Assembly (NCBI GenBank): GCA_029879825.1
Contig: JAOUPL010000015.1
Span: 1 to 19,102 of the forward strand
From: Candidatus Bathyarchaeota archaeon
Lineage (GTDB): Archaea > Thermoproteota > Bathyarchaeia > Bathyarchaeales > Bathyarchaeaceae
DNA: 19,102 nt
Direction of reading: 5' to 3'
Below the pieces are notes generated by a model. That model made no database searches, was not told the DNA's origin, and saw only the letters and a list, made by a program, of their open reading frames with translations. The position numbers and the translations under genes were made by a program. Shown piece after piece: positions 12,767-19,102 of the stretch (position 1 is its first letter; each line of letters starts with the position of its first letter).

Positions 12767-13987
12767 CTAGCGATAAGGTATATACTTTCTTCCCAAGAGT
12801 TCCCTCGCAATTATTGTTCTTTGTATGTTGAGTGTTCCTTCCGCGCCTATCATGTAGGACATTATGCCCCTCAGTCCCATTTCGATCGGACACTCTTTTG
12901 TATAGCCGTAGGCTCCGAACCATAACATAACTCGTTTGAAAACGTCGAAGGCGAAGGGTGGAATCTTCAATTTGCAAGCTGAAATGTAACTGCTGACTCT
13001 TCTTGCTGAAAACTTTCCTTCCTCATATTTCTTGTCCATCATCCATGCCGTACGGTAAACAAGCGACCTCAAAGCTTCGAGTTCAGCCCAGTCATCAGCC
13101 AACTCGAACTGTATCCCTTCAAACTTCGCTATGGGACGACCGAAGGCTTCACGCTCCTTGATATAATTCATTCCTATTTCCAGAGCTCTTTTCGCCGCGC
13201 CTAAGCAAGTCGCTCCTATCAAAATCCTAGCAGCATCAAAACCTTCCATTGTCAGATAGAAGCCTTCTCCTTCCTCACCTATTCTGTGGTAGTCTGGCAC
13301 ACGAACATCATTCATTACGAAACCGCCCGTTGAAATTCCCATTCTTCCCATGTCTTCAAACCGTTTTACAATTTCCACTCCTGGCGCGTTTATCGGTAGA
13401 AAGAAGCCTGTCATCCCCAAATGATGCTTTTCCGGAGTTGGCGGAGGCGAAGTCCTAACCAAGACGAAGTAGCCGCCTCCCCATTTTTTTGCTTCCTCTG
13501 TTCCGCTTGTGTAGAGTTTTTCTCCATTTAAAACCCATGTGTCACTTTCTTTCTTGGCTGTCGACTTAACATTCGCCACATCGCTTCCGCCACCAGCTTC
13601 GGTGATAGCTATTCCTATGAAGCCTTCCCCTTTAATGGCCTTCTTGACGAAATTCTCTCTAACCTGTTCCGAGCAGTATCGGTCGACAACAAATCCCCAA
13701 GAAGCTTCTACTAGGAACAAGACGGGTAGGGCTATGCTTATGTCTGCATAACCTAGCTCTTCGGCTGCAATGCAGGTCGTAACCCAGTCTGCGCCTGTCC
13801 CGCCATGCTCTTCAGGTATATTCATCATAAGAAAGCCCAAATCGGCCATTCCCTTAATAATCTCCTTTGGAACTTCATGTTTCTCGTCGATTTCCCTGAT
13901 TTTCTCCAATGAAAGGTTCTTTTCACACCAATCGTGGAGACCCTCTCTGATGAGTCCCTGCTCCTCAGTAAAGCTGAAATCAACCAT
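12767..13987 (-). CDS. Acyl-CoA dehydrogenase
   Basis: The 406-aa protein is full length for acyl-CoA dehydrogenases and starts with the family-typical MVDFSFTEEQ. GIAITEAGGGSD (about 125-136) is the FAD/substrate-binding block, followed by LNGEKLYTSG; FEDMGRMGIST lies in the middle beta domain. The C-terminal helical domain has REAFGRPIAKFEGIQ and ends with IGAEGTLNIQRTIIAREL, where Glu383 in the EGT motif is the expected catalytic base. By family it oxidises an acyl-CoA to the 2-enoyl-CoA, passing electrons to an electron-transfer flavoprotein; chain length cannot be told. The frame continues six codons upstream (ATG 14005), but the ATG at 13985-13987 has GGTGGT upstream and the conserved N-terminus, so I start there. 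It is divergent from the thermosome gene. Confidence 0.92.
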   Translation of the reverse strand: MVDFSFTEEQGLIREGLHDWCEKNLSLEKIREIDEKHEVPKEIIKGMADLGFLMMNIPEEHGGTGADWVTTCIAAEELGYADISIALPVLFLVEASWGFVVDRYCSEQVRENFVKKAIKGEGFIGIAITEAGGGSDVANVKSTAKKESDTWVLNGEKLYTSGTEEAKKWGGGYFVLVRTSPPPTPEKHHLGMTGFFLPINAPGVEIVKRFEDMGRMGISTGGFVMNDVRVPDYHRIGEEGEGFYLTMEGFDAARILIGATCLGAAKRALEIGMNYIKEREAFGRPIAKFEGIQFELADDWAELEALRSLVYRTAWMMDKKYEEGKFSARRVSSYISACKLKIPPFAFDVFKRVMLWFGAYGYTKECPIEMGLRGIMSYMIGAEGTLNIQRTIIARELLGRKYIPYR

Positions 13988-14028
13988 ACAAGACCACCAC
14001 GACATTTACCATGCTTACAAGACGAAAA

Positions 14029-14070
14029 CAAATTAAGAGTTTTGGTGAAAAAATTAGAAAAACTTATATC
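14029..14070. promoter_or_regulatory. Divergent promoters of acyl-CoA dehydrogenase and thermosome
   Basis: AACTTATATC (14061-14070) is a strong TATA-like box for the rightward thermosome gene and implies a start near 14091. AAATTAAG (about 14030-14037), read as CTTAATTT on the minus strand, fits the leftward dehydrogenase. Confidence 0.45.
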
Positions 14071-14112
14071 TCAATGGCGTTTCTAGTGTTCCGCAACAAA
14101 AAGAAGGTGCGA

Positions 14113-15777
14113 ATGAGATTGTCTTCAGAATTAGCTGGAACACCAGTCCTCATACTCCGTGAAGGAGCATCTCGATCTCGAGGAAGGGAAGCCCAGCATG
14201 GTAACATAATGGCTGCTCGAATAGTCGCTGAGGCGGTAAAGAGCGCCCTTGGACCCAAGGGCATGGACAAAATGCTTGTAGACAGCTTCGGCGACGTAAC
14301 CATCACCAGCGACGGCCGTACCGTCCTAGACGAAATGGATATTCAACATCCCGCCGCAAAAATGATGGTGGAGGTAGCCAAGACCCAAGACAACGAAGTA
14401 GGAGACGGAACCACCACTGCAGTCATTATCGCCGGAGAACTGCTTGGAAAGGCTGAAGACCTAATAGAGAAAAACGTTCATCCAACCGTTATCATAGACG
14501 GATACAGAAAAGCCGCCGACAAGGCCCTCGAAACCATTGAAAAAATCGCCATCCCAGTAGATTCGAACGACAAAGCGTCCCTAGAAAAAGTTGCCATGAC
14601 TTCCATGGCTAGCAAGCTGGTAGCTGAAAGCAAAGAATACCTCGCCGAAATAGCTTCTTCAGCGATTCTCCAAGTCGCCGAAAAAGTTGAAGATGGATTC
14701 AAAGTGGACATTGACGATGTCAAGGTGGAGAAAAAAGCTGGTGAAGCCCTGACTGATACAAAACTCATAAACGGCGTTGTCCTCGACAAGGAAGTGGTTC
14801 ACTCGGGCATGCCAAAAAGGGTGGAAAAAGCCAAAATCGCTCTACTAGACTCTGCTCTCGAAATCGAGAAAACAGAATTCGACGCCAAAATTAATATAGA
14901 AAGTCCAGAGCAAATGGACGCCTTCCTAAAACAGGAAGAGAACATGATAAAAGAAATGGTGGAAAAACTCGTCGCGAAAGGCGCCAACGTCATTCTCTGC
15001 CAAAAGGGCATCGACGACATGGCTCAACACTTCCTCTCCCGAAAAAATATCCTCGCTGTCCGTCGAGTTAAGAAATCAGACATGGAAAAACTTGCAAAGG
15101 CAACTGGAGGAAAGATAATCACAAACCTAGACGACACGACCAAAAAAGATCTTGGTTACGCCCAACTCGTAGAAGAAAGAAAAATTGGGGACGACAAAAT
15201 GACTTTCATAGAAGGCTGCAAACATCCACGGGCAGTCACCATTCTTATACGAGGCGGAACCGAAAGAATAGTCGACGAAGCAGAACGCTCGTTGCATGAC
15301 GCACTCTGCGTCGCACGCGATGTGGTTGAAGAACCCAAGATCCTGGCTGGAGGCGGTGCACCGGAAATGGAAGTCGCCAAAGTACTCAAGGAATACGCTG
15401 AGACGCTTCCTGGAAGGGAACAACTTGCGGTCATGTGCTTCGCCGAGGCGCTTGAGGCAGTACCCACAACGTTAGCCGAGAACGCCGGGCTTGACCCTAT
15501 CGACATCATATCCGAGCTTCGTGCTCGCCATGAGAAGGGAGAAATTTGGGCGGGAGTTGAGGTTCACACAGGCAAAGTTAAGAATATGAAAGAAGTGGGT
15601 GTCTTCGAACCCATTGCAGTCAAAAAACAGATAATCAAATCCTGTACCGAAGCCGCATCCATGCTTCTAAAAATCGATGACATAATAGCGTCTGGCAAAA
15701 TGAAGGCTCCCCCAATGCCTCCGGGAGGTCCTCCGGGGGGACCGGGAATGATGCCTCCAGGTGCAGGGGAGTTCTAG
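14113..15777 (+). CDS. ths: Thermosome subunit (group II chaperonin)
   Basis: This is a 554-aa chaperonin, the usual size for the family. Clear features are LAGTPVLILREGASRSRGREAQ at the N-terminus, SALGPKGMDKMLVDSFGDVTITSDG, GDGTTTAVIIAGELL (the ATP-binding GDGTT), RGGTERIVDEAERSLHDAL, LAGGGAPEMEVAK, and a glycine/proline/methionine-rich tail (PPGGPPGGPGMMPPG) typical of thermosomes. It folds cytoplasmic proteins in an ATP-driven double ring with a built-in lid. The open frame extends to 14011, but that passes over the divergent promoter. The TATA box at 14061 puts the transcript start near 14091, so the ATG at 14113, with AAGGTG just upstream, is preferred. The rpoK gene begins inside its 3' end. 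Confidence 0.95.
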   Translation: MRLSSELAGTPVLILREGASRSRGREAQHGNIMAARIVAEAVKSALGPKGMDKMLVDSFGDVTITSDGRTVLDEMDIQHPAAKMMVEVAKTQDNEVGDGTTTAVIIAGELLGKAEDLIEKNVHPTVIIDGYRKAADKALETIEKIAIPVDSNDKASLEKVAMTSMASKLVAESKEYLAEIASSAILQVAEKVEDGFKVDIDDVKVEKKAGEALTDTKLINGVVLDKEVVHSGMPKRVEKAKIALLDSALEIEKTEFDAKINIESPEQMDAFLKQEENMIKEMVEKLVAKGANVILCQKGIDDMAQHFLSRKNILAVRRVKKSDMEKLAKATGGKIITNLDDTTKKDLGYAQLVEERKIGDDKMTFIEGCKHPRAVTILIRGGTERIVDEAERSLHDALCVARDVVEEPKILAGGGAPEMEVAKVLKEYAETLPGREQLAVMCFAEALEAVPTTLAENAGLDPIDIISELRARHEKGEIWAGVEVHTGKVKNMKEVGVFEPIAVKKQIIKSCTEAASMLLKIDDIIASGKMKAPPMPPGGPPGGPGMMPPGAGEF

Positions 15778-16036
15778 CGAAACGAGCAAAGACAAGAAAG
15801 AATTGATTGGTCCTCCCAAGCTCACACGTTTTGAAAGAGCTCGAATAGTGGGAGCTAGGTCTCTACAGATAGCTATGGGCGCTCCCATCCTCGTAGGGAC
15901 TCCCGAACCCAGTGCAAGTCCCATCGACATCGCCATACAAGAACTCGACATAGGAATACTTCCCATCACCATCCGAAGAACGCTGCCGGACGGCACCTAT
16001 CAAGACATCCCCCTCAAGTGGCTTCTTCAAGCTTAA
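15761..16036 (+). CDS. rpoK: DNA-directed RNA polymerase subunit K (Rpb6/omega)
   Basis: The core KLTRFERARIVGARSLQIAMGAP and SPIDIAIQELDIGILPITIRRTLPDG then TYQDIPL is unmistakable RpoK. It is the archaeal counterpart of Rpb6 and bacterial omega, promoting RNA polymerase assembly. From GTG 15761 the product is 91 aa with a hydrophilic N-terminal extension of about 20 residues; that start overlaps the thermosome reading frame by 17 bp. A TTG at 15803-15805 would give a shorter 77-aa product, but neither start has a convincing ribosome-binding site, so translation may be coupled to the thermosome stop. The gene is the middle member of a thermosome-rpoK-zinc-ribbon operon. Confidence 0.92.
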   Translation: MQGSSSETSKDKKELIGPPKLTRFERARIVGARSLQIAMGAPILVGTPEPSASPIDIAIQELDIGILPITIRRTLPDGTYQDIPLKWLLQA

Positions 16037-16051
16037 GAACAAGGTTTCAAA

Positions 16052-16237
16052 TTGAAATTTTGTCCTAAATGCGGTTCCGCTGAAGTATACTGGGCGAGTG
16101 GGCTTCCCCAGCTATGGTCTATTTGGGAATGCAAAGACTGCGGCTATCGCGGGGCGTTGTTGATCGAAGACAGCGAATTAGCAACAAAAATTCGAGAAAG
16201 ATACTTGAAGGGCGATGGAAAGGAAAAAGCGATCTAA
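16052..16237 (+). CDS. Small zinc-ribbon protein
   Basis: The 61-aa protein has a single zinc ribbon: CPKCG at residues 4-8 and CKDCG at 27-31, separated by SAEVYWASGLPQLWSIWE. The remainder is a short charged helix (DSELATKIRERYLKG). Small ribbons of this kind are common in archaea; some are transcription- or ribosome-associated, but no function can be assigned. The TTG start has AAGG with a 7-nt spacer. It lies 15 bp after rpoK, so it is probably cotranscribed with polymerase and chaperonin genes. Confidence 0.78.
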   Translation: MKFCPKCGSAEVYWASGLPQLWSIWECKDCGYRGALLIEDSELATKIRERYLKGDGKEKAI

Positions 16238-16239
16238 AA

Positions 16240-16264
16240 GATAGGTTCGAAAAGAAGCCCTATC
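16240..16264. terminator. Hairpin between convergent zinc-ribbon and Mut7-C genes
   Basis: GATAGG (16240-16245) pairs with CCTATC (16259-16264) three bases after the zinc-ribbon stop. A T5 run follows about 30 nt later within the 48-bp convergent gap. A terminator is likely but not certain, because archaeal termination mainly needs the T-run. Confidence 0.4.
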
Positions 16265-16285
16265 GAAAAGAATCTTCACCATGTT

Positions 16286-16753
16286 TCAAGTGCTTTTTCT
16301 AGCTTCTTTCAAAGTTTTCTCTATTCTTTTCCAGTGGGCTCCCTGCCAATATATCTGCCCACATCCTGGACACTCCCAAAACTCATTGTAATGGGTCGAT
16401 GTTGCCTTTGGAACTCTGTCAAGGACCATGTCTCTGGAAATCGGCTTAATTTTTGCGTTGCATTTTGGGCAACGGGAAACAGTGACATCTATTTCAAGGT
16501 TGAAATCGAATCGCCTTGCCAAATCAGCAAGCTTTTCGGCTCCGGTTGCTGCTTCAACTAAGACTGCGTCTACGCTTTGCGTCATGGCTTGCTGGTAAAG
16601 TTTGAGATCTCGGGTAAGCAGAATACGTTTCTCGGATTTTGCCTTTTCGATAAGTTTCTTGTCGTCGTCAGATCTGGAGTATTCGACGTCGTGGCCAAGC
16701 ATACGAAGCCAGCGGGTAAGCTTTCCAAGCATGCCATCCGTTATGAATTTCAA
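16286..16753 (-). CDS. Mut7-C RNase-like (PIN-like plus zinc ribbon) protein
   Basis: MKFITDGMLGKLTRWLRMLGHDV at the start, then ILLTRDLKLYQQA (44-57) and a C-terminal zinc ribbon (Cys95, Cys98, Cys128, Cys131, with HYNEFWECPGCGQIYWQG) define the Mut7-C family (formerly DUF82). The fold is PIN-like; Asp6 and Asp49 are candidate metal ligands for RNA cleavage. The family is named after the C-terminus of the animal exonuclease Mut-7, but the archaeal members have no firmly established substrate. The frame extends to a GTG at 16762, but the TTG at 16751-16753 has GGTGG upstream, gives the conserved N-terminus, and overlaps the dihydroorotase stop as TTGA, indicating translational coupling. The product is 155 aa. 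Confidence 0.86.
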   Translation of the reverse strand: MKFITDGMLGKLTRWLRMLGHDVEYSRSDDDKKLIEKAKSEKRILLTRDLKLYQQAMTQSVDAVLVEAATGAEKLADLARRFDFNLEIDVTVSRCPKCNAKIKPISRDMVLDRVPKATSTHYNEFWECPGCGQIYWQGAHWKRIEKTLKEARKST

Positions 16754-18093
16754 CCTTTCCACCGAATTATTTGACTGGTTCCAGGCTTTGCGACTATCTC
16801 GCCTTCGTCCATAACAAGTTGTCCGTTTACAAAGGTTTTCATTGGTTGGCCTTTAACTCTCCATCCGTCAAAGGGAGAATATTTGGCTTTTGAATGGAAA
16901 TTTGATGCGTCGATTTTGTATTTTCGGTTCATGTCCACCACTACAATGTCGGCCCAGTTTCCTTCCTCTAGGCATCCTCTGTTCCTCAGATTAAATATCT
17001 CTGCTGGCTTTTCTGAGGTTAGTCTAACTAGATCCGTAATTGTCAGGCGACCTTCGCTCACTTCAGTTAGCAAAAGTGGAAGGGTTGTTTCAAGTCCAGC
17101 TATGCCAGGCTTTGCGTCCCAAACCGACTCGACTTCCTTCTCTTCAAGTGTATGCGGAGCGTGATCAGAGGCTAGGGCATCGATCAAGCCTTGTTTGAGG
17201 GCACCCCATAAAGCGATTACATCTTTTCTTGTTCTCAACGGGGGATTAGTAAGTGCTAAAGTTCTGTAACGTTTCAAATGTTCCAAGGATAAAAGAAGAT
17301 GATGCGGAGTGACTTCACAAGTGACAGGGAGACCATCTTTTTTCGCTGTTGAAAAGGCGTTCAATCCGACTGCTGAGCTTACATGACAAAAATGAACTCG
17401 AACTCCACATTTCTTTGCGAGTTGAACGATGCGCCTTATTGCCCGTGCCTCAGCTTCAGGTGGATGAGTCTTTACATAGGCCTCCACATCTTTACGTCCC
17501 GTTTTTTCCATTTCTCTTCTCCTAGTCTCAAGGATTTTCCTGTCTTCAGCGTGCACTGCGACGGGAACCCCCATATTCGCAATCCTATTGAAGGCTTGCA
17601 GCAACAGCTTATCGTCGTCGACGTCTAGTCCCCCGATTTTTTCTGACATATAAAGCTTGAAGGCCATAGCTCCCTCCTTAACTATTGAAGGCACTTCTTC
17701 CAGTTTCTGCGGAAAAACTGAATAGAAGGCAATATTGACAACTGCTCGTCTTTCCGCTAGTCTCATGCGCTCTCTAAGGGAAATTGAGTCCATGGTCACG
17801 GGTTTGTTGTTAGGCATGTCGATGGTTAGGGTCACGCCGCCTGCTGCCGCCGCCGCTGTCCCGCTAAAGAAATCTTCTTTGTAGGCTAGTTGCTGGTTTC
17901 GAAGATGCACGTGAGGATCGATTAGACCTGGAAGGGTTACGTGTCCTTTTAAATTCATTCTTGTCGAGGCTGAAGGGAGGTTTGTTTCCTTCGCTATTTT
18001 GAGTATCCTTCCATCATCTATGGCTAGTCCTGCCTCAACAATTCTTCCGCGGGTATAGATTTTGGCATTATGGAGGACCATATCAACTGGCAA
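16750..18093 (-). CDS. pyrC: Dihydroorotase
   Basis: The 447-aa amidohydrolase has the metal-site motifs of class I dihydroorotases: DPHVHLR (60-65 region, His61 and His63), FKLYMS with the carboxylated Lys146, VHAED (His181), FCHVSS (His237) and ASDHAPH (Asp310). It interconverts carbamoyl-aspartate and dihydroorotate in pyrimidine synthesis, with two zinc ions. Allantoinase and dihydropyrimidinase are close relatives; DPHVHLR and the NKPVT segment fit dihydroorotase best. The TTG start has GAGG with a 7-nt spacer. AGTATAAAG (18137-18145, minus strand) is a likely TATA box. No other pyr gene is in the window; the gene is instead coupled to the Mut7-C gene. Confidence 0.9.
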   Translation of the reverse strand: MPVDMVLHNAKIYTRGRIVEAGLAIDDGRILKIAKETNLPSASTRMNLKGHVTLPGLIDPHVHLRNQQLAYKEDFFSGTAAAAAGGVTLTIDMPNNKPVTMDSISLRERMRLAERRAVVNIAFYSVFPQKLEEVPSIVKEGAMAFKLYMSEKIGGLDVDDDKLLLQAFNRIANMGVPVAVHAEDRKILETRRREMEKTGRKDVEAYVKTHPPEAEARAIRRIVQLAKKCGVRVHFCHVSSAVGLNAFSTAKKDGLPVTCEVTPHHLLLSLEHLKRYRTLALTNPPLRTRKDVIALWGALKQGLIDALASDHAPHTLEEKEVESVWDAKPGIAGLETTLPLLLTEVSEGRLTITDLVRLTSEKPAEIFNLRNRGCLEEGNWADIVVVDMNRKYKIDASNFHSKAKYSPFDGWRVKGQPMKTFVNGQLVMDEGEIVAKPGTSQIIRWKG

Positions 18094-18135
18094 GATTCAA
18101 CCTCAAGTTTTTGATAGGTTAAGGGTTATTGAAGT

Positions 18136-18145
18136 GCTTTATACT
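18136..18145 (-). promoter_or_regulatory. Putative TATA box for dihydroorotase
   Basis: The minus strand reads AGTATAAAGC, placing the transcript start near 18114 and leaving a leader of about 20 nt that carries the GAGG site. Confidence 0.4.
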
Positions 18146-18176
18146 ATGTGATTAGTTTAAAGAAGTCTCGCTCTGT

Positions 18177-18200
18177 TGCGCGCGCGCCTGAGTCTTGATG
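18177..18200 (+). repeat. Extended alternating GC tract with GTCTTGAT tail
   Basis: TGCGCGCGCGCC (18177-18188) is followed by TGAGTCTTGATG. The GTCTTGAT block is shared with the element at 1441-1463. The element sits in the spacer between the CBS-pair gene and dihydroorotase. Confidence 0.45.
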
Positions 18201-18270
18201 GCAAGCTCGTCTTCATGTAATATGGGATAACTTTGATTTATTATGTCTCGAAAAAGCAAATAGTTAGCCC

Positions 18271-18852
18271 TCAATATTCGCTCTTGAGCTCTATTCGACA
18301 TTCTTCACAGAGAAAGTTTCCCTCAACCTCAGTGAGGTCGTCGGACCATCTTCCGCAATGCTCACAGGATCCTGCCAGAGGAGCAGCCTCTGAACTTTCT
18401 TCCACTGCGGTTCCTCTCTCTATGCGCGCTTTCTCTTGGATGATTTCGATGAGTTCAGGGGTTATAGCTAAGATATCTTTACTGGAGATTATCCCGACGA
18501 GTTTTCCTTTGTACATGACGCCTAACCTTCGAATATTGAGTTGACTCATTCGTCTAGCGGTTTCGCTTAGAGTCTCATCGGGGTCTACCGTGATTAGGGG
18601 TGACGTCATCACTTCCTTGGCGGTTAGTTTGCTTGGCTGGATGTTTTTGGCTAAAACTCGTGTGACGAAATCAGTTTCAGTTATGATGCCCAAGGGTTTT
18701 TCTTCCTTGCTGGCTACGACGATGCACCCGATGTGGCCTTTGGCCATGAGTTGAGCTGCCTTGTCAACGGTGGCATCTTCGTCAACAGTGATAACTGGAC
18801 TGGACATAACGTCCTTAACTAGCATTCGGGTCCTTAAGCCTATTTCAGCCAT
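18271..18852 (-). CDS. CBS-pair protein with C-terminal zinc ribbon
   Basis: The 193-aa protein has two CBS motifs (VKDVMSSPVITVDEDATVDKA through LGIITETDFVTRVL; then AKEVMTSPLITVDPDETLSET through LVGIISSKDILAI), forming one Bateman module that usually binds adenosine nucleotides or SAM. After a short linker comes a zinc ribbon with Cys163, Cys166, Cys182 and Cys185 (SCEHCGRW...FLCEECRIEL). Function is unknown; archaeal proteins of this build are thought to be energy- or nucleotide-sensing. The ATG at 18850-18852 is chosen, with GGAGG about 10 nt upstream; a TTG two codons earlier (18858) is also possible. ATATTAAACT at 18891-18900 (plus-strand reading) gives a minus-strand TATA-like box. It lies 177 bp upstream of dihydroorotase on the same strand. 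Confidence 0.88.
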   Translation of the reverse strand: MAEIGLRTRMLVKDVMSSPVITVDEDATVDKAAQLMAKGHIGCIVVASKEEKPLGIITETDFVTRVLAKNIQPSKLTAKEVMTSPLITVDPDETLSETARRMSQLNIRRLGVMYKGKLVGIISSKDILAITPELIEIIQEKARIERGTAVEESSEAAPLAGSCEHCGRWSDDLTEVEGNFLCEECRIELKSEY

Positions 18853-18990
18853 AGTCAACCAACCTCCAATACGACAATGATTTGGAAGGTATATTAAACT
18901 CTTGTTGATAATTAAATAATGCCCTTAATACATTTACCCTATTCTCGCTTATCCGTCTGCAACCACCGATAATAATTTTGTGAAGCCTTT

Positions 18991-19102
18991 TCAAAGTCCA
19001 TAGACTTTTGTCTTTCCCCTACCTAAAGGTATGAAACGCTGTATTTCTTCTAGAGGAATCTCAAGAATTCTTTTCTTCAAAGCCTTAGAAGCCCTTTCGG
19101 CT
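18991..19102 (-). CDS. C-terminal fragment of an unidentified protein, 5' part beyond the window
   Basis: On the minus strand a frame open from the right edge encodes 36 residues before a TGA at 18991-18993. It reads AERASKALKKRILEIPLEEI then QRFIPLGRGKTKVYGL. Both other minus-strand frames are quickly closed. The composition (basic helix, then a GRGKTK loop) looks like real protein. I do not recognise the family. It would lie upstream of the CBS-pair gene on the same strand, with a 130-bp spacer holding that gene's promoter-like sequence. Confidence 0.5.
   Translation of the reverse strand, partial: AERASKALKKRILEIPLEEIQRFIPLGRGKTKVYGL

Noticed and set aside
14011..14112. N-terminal extension of the thermosome from 14011
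   Set aside because: It crosses the TATA-like box at 14061 and adds residues not found in the family.
14064..15509. Several minus-strand frames of 73-117 codons opposite the thermosome gene
   Set aside because: They are serine/arginine-rich antisense shadows of a conserved gene, without initiation signals.
1..19102. CRISPR arrays, insertion sequences, prophage or integration sites
   Set aside because: No regularly spaced repeats, transposase or integrase coding, or att-like direct repeats were seen; the gene content is ordinary chromosomal.

Overview
The window looks like a piece of an archaeal chromosome from the TACK side of the tree, plausibly a Bathyarchaeia-type lineage; the exact lineage is inference. 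The domain is fixed by a thermosome subunit, RNA polymerase subunit K, a TrmB-family regulator, a tetraether-lipid synthase of the radical-SAM Tes type, and ribosomal protein eS25, which TACK archaea and eukaryotes have and most Euryarchaeota lack. Promoters look archaeal (TTTAAATA or CTTATAT boxes about 25 nt before likely starts). Ribosome-binding sites are often clear, and many starts are TTG or GTG. I see no tRNA, rRNA, CRISPR array, transposase or phage gene.

Left part (1-4.6 kb): acyl-CoA metabolism. A 3'-truncated thiolase with an intact nucleophilic cysteine runs off the left edge. After a 434-bp non-coding stretch come a small winged-helix regulator and a crotonase-family protein that lacks both hydratase glutamates and resembles PaaG-type isomerases. 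Facing them is a two-gene operon: a thiolase-fold protein WITHOUT the catalytic cysteine, followed by a DUF35 zinc-ribbon/OB protein. That pairing recalls the Ltp2/DUF35 retro-aldolases.

Middle (4.7-12.5 kb): a short sugar nucleotidyltransferase; a TrmB-type regulator whose stop codon abuts it; a divergent Tes gene followed by eS25; a possible structured RNA; a complete 4-hydroxybutyryl-CoA dehydratase with all four Fe-S ligands; an unrecognised 160-aa protein; a small membrane protein; and a coupled pair of a cyclic-2,3-diphosphoglycerate-synthetase-like GTPase and a cyclophilin-like protein.

Right part (12.7-19.1 kb): an acyl-CoA dehydrogenase divergent from a thermosome-rpoK-zinc-ribbon operon, then dihydroorotase translationally coupled to a Mut7-C RNase-like protein, a CBS-pair/zinc-ribbon protein, and the C-terminal end of an unidentified gene at the right edge.

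Taken together, the dehydratase, crotonase, thiolases and acyl-CoA dehydrogenase suggest that C4 or longer acyl-CoA chemistry matters to this organism, although they sit in separate transcription units. The most unusual signals are the cysteine-less thiolase/DUF35 operon, alternating GC palindromes (TGCGCGCGCA and variants) recurring in intergenic regions, partly with a shared GTCTAGGT or GTCTTGAT tail, and two intergenic segments with RNA-like inverted repeats.
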